A DNA stretch of 17,808 nt from positions 1 to 17,808 of the forward strand of contig JAHJSI010000013.1 of assembly GCA_018830465.1 (NCBI GenBank), read 5' to 3'. Below are positions 12,687 to 17,808 of this stretch, in pieces (positions within the stretch are counted from its first letter, which is position 1; every line of letters begins with the position of its first letter). Made by a program: the position numbers and the translations under genes. Origin of the DNA: Patescibacteria group bacterium. Its GTDB lineage: Bacteria; Patescibacteriota; Patescibacteriia; UBA2169. The notes under the pieces are model-generated. The model did no database searches. It worked only from the letters and a program-made list of their open reading frames with translations, and was not told the DNA's origin.

Positions 12687-13925
12687 ATGTCAAAAGAAGT
12701 AATACAAGCTATTAAGGCGATTTGCGAAGAAAAGCATATTCCAGTGGAATCAGTGCTTTCAACAATTAATCAAGCTTTGGCAGCCGCTTATAGAAAGGAT
12801 TTTGGAAATAAACTCCAAAATCTTAAAGTTGAATTTAATCCAGAAAACATGGATATAAAGGTTTTTGATGTGAAAGAAGTTGTTGAAGATCAAGAACTCG
12901 ATGAACAGGGCAATGTTGTGTGTGATGATGATGCAGATGATAAAAATAATGAAAAGCAAGAAAAGGATGAATCTACTGATGCGCCTTCGGAAGAAGGCGA
13001 AGAAGAGGAAGAAAGATTTAATCCAAAAACTCAGATGATGATTTCTGAAGCAAAAGAAATTAAAAAATCCGCAAAAATCGGCGATGAATTAGTGCAAAAA
13101 TTAGAAGTTCCTGGTGAATTCGGAAGAATGGCGGCTCAAACAGCAAAGCAAGTTATAATTCAACGTTTGCGAGAAGCAGAGCGCGAGGTTGTGTTTAATG
13201 AATACAAAGACAGAGAGGGCGAACTAATTAATGGCACAGTGCAGAGAATAGAGAGGGGGAATGTTTTGGTTGATATCGGACAAGCAACAGCCATTATGCC
13301 GCAACAAGAACAAATTCGAGGCGAGCATTATGCGCCAGGAGCGCAATTAAGATTTTATATTAAGTCAGTCGCGACCTCAAGCCGGGGGCCTGAAGTAATT
13401 GTTTCTCGAGCTGACAAGGAATTAGTGCGCAAATTATTTATGATGGAGGTTCCTGAAGTAGCTGATGGCGCCGTTGAATTAAAATCAATTTCTCGCGAGC
13501 CTGGATCTAGGTCAAAAATAGCAGTATACACTGAAGAAGAAAATGTTGATCCAGTTGGCTCATGCGTTGGTCAGAGGGGAACTCGCGTTCAGTTTATAAT
13601 CAATGAGCTAGGAGGCGAGAAGATTGATATTATTGAATGGGATAAAGATGAAATCGCGTTTATTAAAAACGCTTTATCGCCAGCTAAGGTGCAGAATGTT
13701 GTGCTTGATGAAAAAAATAAAACAGCCCAAGCAGAGGTTTTAGAAGATCAGTTTTCTTTGGCAATTGGAAAAGGCGGGCAAAATGTTCGCTTAGCTTCTT
13801 CTCTTGTTGGGTGGAAAATTGATATTAAAGAAGCAAATGATGGCGTATCCGAGGATTCAGAATCTGAAGATGAAGATGTTAAAACAAAAAAAGACGTTGA
13901 TTCCGATGAACAAATTAGAAATTAA
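12687..13925 (+). CDS. nusA: Transcription termination/antitermination protein NusA
   Basis: NusA binds RNA polymerase and nascent RNA and modulates pausing, termination and antitermination. The 412 residues contain the polymerase-binding N-terminal domain (1 to about 170), an S1 domain (about 178-240), KH1 with GSCVGQRGTRV (291-301) and KH2 with IGKGGQNVRLA (360-370). Residues about 68-112 are an acidic insertion (runs of D and E) inside the N-terminal domain, and the C-end after KH2 is again acidic. The extra C-terminal repeats of E. coli NusA are missing. The start is supported by the best Shine-Dalgarno of the window, AGGAG at 12675-12679, 7 nt before the ATG. It is not in the usual rimP-nusA-infB context here. 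Confidence 0.92.
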   Translation: MSKEVIQAIKAICEEKHIPVESVLSTINQALAAAYRKDFGNKLQNLKVEFNPENMDIKVFDVKEVVEDQELDEQGNVVCDDDADDKNNEKQEKDESTDAPSEEGEEEEERFNPKTQMMISEAKEIKKSAKIGDELVQKLEVPGEFGRMAAQTAKQVIIQRLREAEREVVFNEYKDREGELINGTVQRIERGNVLVDIGQATAIMPQQEQIRGEHYAPGAQLRFYIKSVATSSRGPEVIVSRADKELVRKLFMMEVPEVADGAVELKSISREPGSRSKIAVYTEEENVDPVGSCVGQRGTRVQFIINELGGEKIDIIEWDKDEIAFIKNALSPAKVQNVVLDEKNKTAQAEVLEDQFSLAIGKGGQNVRLASSLVGWKIDIKEANDGVSEDSESEDEDVKTKKDVDSDEQIRN

Positions 13926-13936
13926 AAATTTTATCT

Positions 13937-15931
13937 ATGTCAACATATATCATATTTTCTCTTGCTGCTGCTGTAGCGGCAATTATATCAGGAGGAATTC
14001 TTGCTGCTTGGGTATTAGGCAGATTGCCGGGCGATGAAAAGATGCAGGAAATCGCAAAAGCAATACAACAAGGATCGCGCGCCTATATGAGCAGGCAATA
14101 TAGAACAATTGCGGTTGTTTGCGCTGTAATATTTTTAGTAATTGGATTTATTCTATCATGGTCCACTGCTTTGGGATTTTTAGTTGGAGCCCTGTTCTCA
14201 GGCATTGCCGGGTACATTGGAATGAGCGTTGCGGTTAGGGCTAATGTGCGCACCGCGCACGCGGCAAGCAAAGGGCTAAAGCGCGCGTTTTCAGTCGCGG
14301 TCCGCGGAGGCGCGGTAACCGGACTTTTAGTTGTGGGTTTGGGATTGCTTGGGGTCGCTGGGTTCTATGCGGCAACAGGCGACGTGAATGCGCTTGTTGG
14401 TTTGGCTTTCGGGGGGAGCTTGATTTCGGTTTTCGCGCACCTTGGCGGCGGCATTTACACCAAAGCCGCTGATATAGGCGCTGATTTGGTTGGCAAGATT
14501 GAAAAAGATATTCCAGAGGACGATCCCCGCAACCCGGCTGTGATCGCGGACAATGTCGGCGACAATGTCGGCGACACGGCTGGAATGGCTGCGGACCTTT
14601 TTGAAACATACGCCGTAACCATGATAGCGGCAATGCTTTTGGGCAAGTTCCTATTTCCGGATTTTGAGAACGCGGTTATGTACCCGCTGGTTTTGGGCGG
14701 CATTGCCATCGTGGCGTCTATCCTGGGGCTCGCGTTTGTGCGCTTGGGGCGCAAGGAAAATATCATGGCCGCGTTCTACAAAGGATTAGCCGCTTCAGCT
14801 GTACTCGCGGCCGCTGGTTTTTACCGCGCAACCACTTGGCTTATGGACGGAAACGGCCACTACCTTCCACTGAACTTATTCTACGCTTCTCTCGTGGGGT
14901 TCGGGGTAACCGCGATGTTGGTCATAATTACCGAATATTACACATCTAATAAATACCAGCCCGTTAAAAACATTGCTGAAGCTTCCACCAAAGGGCACGG
15001 TCCGAACATCATTGCGGGCCTTGCGCTTTCCATGCGTTCAACCGCGTTGCCGGCAATTGTCATCGTGCTTGCCATTTGGGGCTCGTATATCCTTGCTGAT
15101 ACCTACGGGATAGCGGTTGCCGCGGTAAGCATGCTCTCGCTCGCCGGCGTAATCGTTGCCATTGACGCGTTCGGCCCTATCGCGGATAATGCCGGCGGAA
15201 TCGCTGAAATGGCTGGATTGCCGGAAGAAGTGCGCGAGGTTACAGATAAGCTGGACGCAGTCGGAAACACGACAAAGGCAATAACAAAGGGCTATGCGAT
15301 CGGCTCTGCTGCGCTTGCCGCGCTCGTGCTTTTTGCTTCGTATTCTCAGGGATTCCTGGCGCACGGCAGGGAACTGCTGTTCAGGTTGTCGGATCCATTA
15401 GTGATCATTGGTCTGTTCATTGGCGGACTCTTGCCGTATTATTTCGGCGCTTTGATCATGGAGGCAGTGAGCAAGACAGCCGGAAAAGTTGTTGAAGAAG
15501 TTCGCCGGCAGTTCAACGAGATAAAAGGCATTATGGATGGAACTGGAAAGCCGGACTATGAAACTTGCGTTGACATTATCACCAAAGACGCGCTGCGGCA
15601 GATGTTTGTTCCTGCCTTGATTCCGGTTCTCGCGCCAATATTAGTTGGTTGTCTTTTAGGGCCTGTCGCGCTTGGAGGATTGCTGATGGGATCAATTGTG
15701 ACTGGAATTTTTGTCGCGATTTCAATGACTACTGGCGGCGGCGCTTGGGATAACGCGAAAAAATTGATTGAGTGCGGGGAGTATGGCGGAAAAGGTTCTC
15801 TAGCTCACGCGGCAGCGATAACAGGAGACACTGTTGGTGATCCATATAAAGACGCGGCAGGACCTGCTATCAATCCAATGATCAAGGTGATAAATATTGT
15901 TGCTTTGCTGATTGTCAGTTTCCTTGTATAG
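13937..15931 (+). CDS. hppA: Membrane-bound proton-translocating pyrophosphatase, K+-independent type
   Basis: The enzyme couples hydrolysis of pyrophosphate to ion pumping across the membrane. The 664 residues form about 15-16 helices. Catalytic motifs are intact: DIGADLVGKIE (179-189), NPAVIADNVGDNVGDTAGMAADLFE (199-223, split acidic cluster) and AGGIAEMAGLPEEVR in the second half. The ion-specificity stretch GNTTKAIT (443-450) has lysine 447 and threonine 450, the pattern known for K+-independent, H+-pumping enzymes, in place of alanine. Codon use shifts sharply to GC-rich within the gene. It starts 11 bp after nusA and ends one base before the plsC-like gene. In a fermentative cell it would turn biosynthetic pyrophosphate into membrane potential. 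Confidence 0.95.
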   Translation: MSTYIIFSLAAAVAAIISGGILAAWVLGRLPGDEKMQEIAKAIQQGSRAYMSRQYRTIAVVCAVIFLVIGFILSWSTALGFLVGALFSGIAGYIGMSVAVRANVRTAHAASKGLKRAFSVAVRGGAVTGLLVVGLGLLGVAGFYAATGDVNALVGLAFGGSLISVFAHLGGGIYTKAADIGADLVGKIEKDIPEDDPRNPAVIADNVGDNVGDTAGMAADLFETYAVTMIAAMLLGKFLFPDFENAVMYPLVLGGIAIVASILGLAFVRLGRKENIMAAFYKGLAASAVLAAAGFYRATTWLMDGNGHYLPLNLFYASLVGFGVTAMLVIITEYYTSNKYQPVKNIAEASTKGHGPNIIAGLALSMRSTALPAIVIVLAIWGSYILADTYGIAVAAVSMLSLAGVIVAIDAFGPIADNAGGIAEMAGLPEEVREVTDKLDAVGNTTKAITKGYAIGSAALAALVLFASYSQGFLAHGRELLFRLSDPLVIIGLFIGGLLPYYFGALIMEAVSKTAGKVVEEVRRQFNEIKGIMDGTGKPDYETCVDIITKDALRQMFVPALIPVLAPILVGCLLGPVALGGLLMGSIVTGIFVAISMTTGGGAWDNAKKLIECGEYGGKGSLAHAAAITGDTVGDPYKDAAGPAINPMIKVINIVALLIVSFLV

Positions 15932-15932
15932 A

Positions 15933-16601
15933 ATGAATATAAAGCCAAAAAGCATTTTCTTTTTTTTAGCAAGCAATATCAGGCATATTGTTTATGCTGT
16001 ATTTCTTGGAAAAGTTGAAGGAATAGAAAATCTTCCAAAACCTCCATTTATTCTTGCTCTTAATCATGTGAGTATTCCTGATGCCTGGCTGGTTACAAAT
16101 TTAATGATTTCTCGTTTTAAAATACCTGCATGGATTATTGGCCGTGATGATTTTTGGCTTGGGAAAATATGGTCAAATTTTATAGGCCCTCGCTTAGGCG
16201 GTATTATTATTGATTGGAGAGAGCCCCATAAAGCGCTTGAGCGCGCGCATGAAATCTTGCTAAAAAAAGGAATTGTAGGAATTTTTCCAGAGGGAACGCG
16301 AAATTCAGATCCACGCGCTTTATGTTTGGGTAAAACAGGCGCGGCCCGCCTTGCTTTAAGCGCTAAAGTTCCTGTTGTGTGTGTTGGATATTTTGGTCCG
16401 AAAATCGCGACAACTTTTGAAGCAATAAAAAATTTTGTGTTCAAGCGGAACTTGGCGCGCATTGTATTCGGAAAGCCGCTTGATTTTTCTGAGTATTATG
16501 GTAAAACAATAGATCGCGAACTTCTTTATGAAGCAACTGATAAAATAATGGTTCAGATCGGGGCTTTGTGCGGCAAGCGCCCTCGTCTGCATAATATATG
16601 A
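15933..16601 (+). CDS. plsC: 1-acyl-sn-glycerol-3-phosphate acyltransferase (PlsC-like)
   Basis: The product adds an acyl chain to lysophosphatidate or a related lipid at the membrane surface. It has 222 residues from the ATG at 15933; a TTG start at 15912 would overlap hppA and adds seven residues without support. Motif I is NHVSIPD (44-50, the NHxxxxD catalytic pair, with H45 and D50). Motif III is FPEGTRN (118-124), binding the glycerol phosphate, and KVPVVCVGYFG corresponds to motif IV. A hydrophobic N-terminal stretch (8-27) is a likely membrane anchor. It overlaps the trigger factor gene by ATGA. Whether it makes lipids de novo or remodels scavenged ones cannot be told. Confidence 0.88.
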   Translation: MNIKPKSIFFFLASNIRHIVYAVFLGKVEGIENLPKPPFILALNHVSIPDAWLVTNLMISRFKIPAWIIGRDDFWLGKIWSNFIGPRLGGIIIDWREPHKALERAHEILLKKGIVGIFPEGTRNSDPRALCLGKTGAARLALSAKVPVVCVGYFGPKIATTFEAIKNFVFKRNLARIVFGKPLDFSEYYGKTIDRELLYEATDKIMVQIGALCGKRPRLHNI

Positions 16602-17497
16602 ATATACAAGAGAATAAGTTAAATGAATCGGAGTTGGAGTTTATTTTTGAGCTTGAAAGAAAAGATATTGAACAGAATTTGCAGAATACTGCAAAGCGCA
16701 TTTCTGAAAATATTGAAATTCCCGGATTCCGCAAAGGCGCGGCTAACTATGATGCTGTGTGCCGCCATATTGGAGGCGAAGCTAAAGTTTACGAGGAAGC
16801 GCTTCAAGTAATTGTTGGAAAAGCGCTTGTTAAGGCAGTGCAAGATAGAAAACTGGAAACAATTGGAAAGCCGGAAATTTCTATCCAAAAAATGGTGCCT
16901 CCATTCGGTATTTCATTTAAAGCAAAGATAGCTTTAAGCCCTAAAATTGAATTAGGCGATATATCAAAAATTAAGATTAAGAAAAAAGAAGTTAAAATTA
17001 ACGAAAAAGAAGCCAAAGAAATTATTGAGCGCCTGCAGTACGAGCGTGAGCAAGAGGAAAAGGAAAGATTTGAAATTGAAGCAATACAGGAGTTGGTAAA
17101 ATTATCCAAGATAAGTGATTTGCCTAATTCATTGATTAATGAAGAAGCAGATAAAATGCTTCATGAACTTGAACATGATGTTTCTCGCCAAGGCATTAAG
17201 CTGGATGATTATTTAAAAAGCATAAAAAAGACGCAAGAGGATTTGAAAAAGGATTTTAAGCCAAAAGCAGAAGGTAGAATTAGAATGATGCTTGTTGCTC
17301 GCGAGTTTGGCAAACAAGAAAATGTAAAAATAGATGAAAAAGACGTGGAAAAAGAGATTGAGATTTCTAAAAAAGCAAATGCCTCTAATCCAGAAATGCT
17401 TGCCCAGTTTGAGTCAGATGATTACAAGAATTATGTGCGAAATGCTTTGACTTCAAGAGCTATTTTTGAGAGATTAGCACAGAAGTTAACACAATAA
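16598..17497 (+). CDS. tig: Trigger factor without PPIase domain
   Basis: Trigger factor is the ribosome-bound chaperone that meets nascent chains. The N-terminal ribosome-binding domain is clear: ELERKDIEQNLQNTAKRI, then the signature GFRKG at residues 43-47. The region IALSPKIELGDISKIKIKKKEV (111-132) leads directly into the helical substrate-cradle domain (133-299, LQYEREQEEKERFEIEAIQELVKL onward). The FKBP-type peptidyl-prolyl isomerase domain that normally sits between them is absent, giving 299 residues instead of about 430. The start ATG overlaps the plsC stop. The gene ends before a clear terminator. Confidence 0.85.
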   Translation: MNIQENKLNESELEFIFELERKDIEQNLQNTAKRISENIEIPGFRKGAANYDAVCRHIGGEAKVYEEALQVIVGKALVKAVQDRKLETIGKPEISIQKMVPPFGISFKAKIALSPKIELGDISKIKIKKKEVKINEKEAKEIIERLQYEREQEEKERFEIEAIQELVKLSKISDLPNSLINEEADKMLHELEHDVSRQGIKLDDYLKSIKKTQEDLKKDFKPKAEGRIRMMLVAREFGKQENVKIDEKDVEKEIEISKKANASNPEMLAQFESDDYKNYVRNALTSRAIFERLAQKLTQ

Positions 17498-17506
17498 ACA
17501 GTTAAT

Positions 17507-17538
17507 AAAAAAAGGCGAGACAAATACTCGTTTTTTTT
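17507..17538 (+). terminator. Intrinsic terminator after tig
   Basis: A run of seven A (17507-17513), then CGAG (17516-17519), a 7-nt loop and CTCG (17527-17530) lead into eight T (17531-17538). The short GC core plus A/T runs gives a terminator-like hairpin 10 bp after the tig stop. Confidence 0.75.
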
Positions 17539-17541
17539 ATT

Positions 17542-17571
17542 TTGACTTTACAAAACAGGTTAATTTGATAT
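17542..17571 (+). promoter_or_regulatory. Candidate tRNA-Gly/tRNA-Leu promoter
   Basis: TTGACT (17542-17547, five of six) has TGATAT 18 nt downstream (17566-17571); TATTAT (17569-17574) is a better -10 but is 21 nt away. It directly follows the tig terminator and precedes the tRNA pair. Confidence 0.45.
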
Positions 17572-17605
17572 TATATGTTAGTAGTTAGGGCTATGTGCGG
17601 GCCTG

Positions 17606-17639
17606 CCCGCCGTAGCTCTGTATTCAGAGCGCAGGCGGG
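17606..17639 (+). repeat. Hairpin overlapping the 5' end of tRNA-Gly
   Basis: CCCGCC (17606-17611) pairs with GGCGGG (17634-17639), and inside it GCTCTG (17615-17620) pairs with CAGAGC (17625-17630) around a TATT loop, with a 3x3 internal loop between. The last five bases are the first five of the tRNA-Gly acceptor stem. Confidence 0.65.
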
Positions 17640-17709
17640 TATCGTATAGTGGCTATTATGCGTCCTTGCCAAGGACGAGACACGGGTTCAATTCCCGTTA
17701 CTCGCTCCA
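17635..17709 (+). tRNA. tRNA-Gly(GCC)
   Basis: A 75-nt cloverleaf. The acceptor GCGGGTA pairs with TACTCGC (one G-U). The anticodon stem CGTCC/GGACG closes the loop TTGCCAA, giving anticodon GCC. The T-loop is TTCAATT; T73 is the discriminator typical of tRNA-Gly, and CCA is encoded. Confidence 0.95.
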
Positions 17710-17723
17710 GTTATAAATTTCAA

Positions 17724-17808
17724 GCCGCGGTGGTGGAATTGGTATACACGCTTGATTTAAGCTCAAGTGCCTTATGGCATGTGGGTTCGAGTCCCGCCCG
17801 CGGCACCA
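17724..17808 (+). tRNA. tRNA-Leu(TAA)
   Basis: An 85-nt class II tRNA with acceptor GCCGCGG/CCGCGGC, A73 and encoded CCA ending on the last base of the window. The anticodon stem CTTGA/TCAAG encloses TTTAAGC (anticodon TAA, reads UUA and UUG). The long variable arm TGCCTTATGGCA forms its own stem, and the T-loop is TTCGAGT. It lies 14 nt after tRNA-Gly and is probably processed from the same precursor. Confidence 0.95.

Noticed and set aside
14241..14633. 130-codon minus-strand frame within hppA
   Set aside because: It is the complement of highly conserved pyrophosphatase motifs and is rich in Pro/Arg/Cys as expected from the GC-rich antisense; there is no independent evidence for a gene.
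15912..15932. Upstream TTG start for the PlsC-like gene
   Set aside because: It would overlap the hppA end with seven residues that add nothing to the family match; the ATG at 15933 is one base after the hppA stop and gives a normal N-terminus.

Overview
The window looks like a chromosomal core region of a low-GC member of the Candidate Phyla Radiation (Patescibacteria, probably the Parcubacteria side). I infer this from four things: short stripped-down versions of housekeeping proteins (trigger factor without its PPIase domain, YidC without a periplasmic domain), a low-GC genome with weak Shine-Dalgarno sites, structured or repetitive spacers, and the gene content (thioredoxin system, glutamate dehydrogenase, H+-pyrophosphatase, bactofilin, PRC-barrel protein). 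TGA, TAA and TAG all end genes here, so the standard bacterial code applies. No phage, transposase, CRISPR or toxin-antitoxin locus is visible.

Layout. 2-3943 (+): the 3' three quarters of gyrA, then rpmH, rnpA, yidD, yidC and a PRC-barrel gene, the classical ribosome/RNase P/membrane-insertion cluster often found close to a replication origin. 3870-5603 (-): bactofilin, a degenerate diacylglycerol-kinase-like protein and tsaE, tightly packed; tsaE overlaps the PRC-barrel gene tail to tail by 74 bp. 5604-6818: a 1.2-kb spacer with no protein gene, holding tRNA-Ala(GGC), tRNA-Arg(CCU) and tRNA-Ala(CGC) plus several repeats. It also has DnaA-box-like sites followed by a 52-nt stretch with only three G/C, so it is a good candidate for the replication origin. 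The genes on either side of it diverge.

6819-10759 (+): trxA-trxB (thiol redox, NADPH to thioredoxin), gdhA (glutamate/2-oxoglutarate), a small SAM methyltransferase overlapped by a three-helix membrane protein, and a YraN-family protein. 10760-10978: a spacer whose main feature is a 90-nt palindrome that fits much better as a plus-strand RNA hairpin than as DNA symmetry. 10979-12595: a surface protein with three Ig-like modules, one membrane anchor and a proline-rich tail. 12687-17497: nusA with an acidic insertion, a K+-independent-type proton-pumping pyrophosphatase whose middle is much richer in GC than its ends, a PlsC-type acyltransferase and a PPIase-less trigger factor. 17498-17808: terminator, promoter, tRNA-Gly(GCC) with a hairpin running into its 5' end, and tRNA-Leu(UAA), which ends exactly at the window edge.

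Together the genes cover DNA topology, translation, co-translational folding and membrane insertion (RpmH, RnpA, YidC, trigger factor), redox balance and pyrophosphate-driven energy conservation. The most unusual signals are in the non-coding DNA: the origin-like tRNA-bearing spacer, the RNA-type palindrome in front of the surface protein, and the heptad inverted repeat between yidD and yidC.
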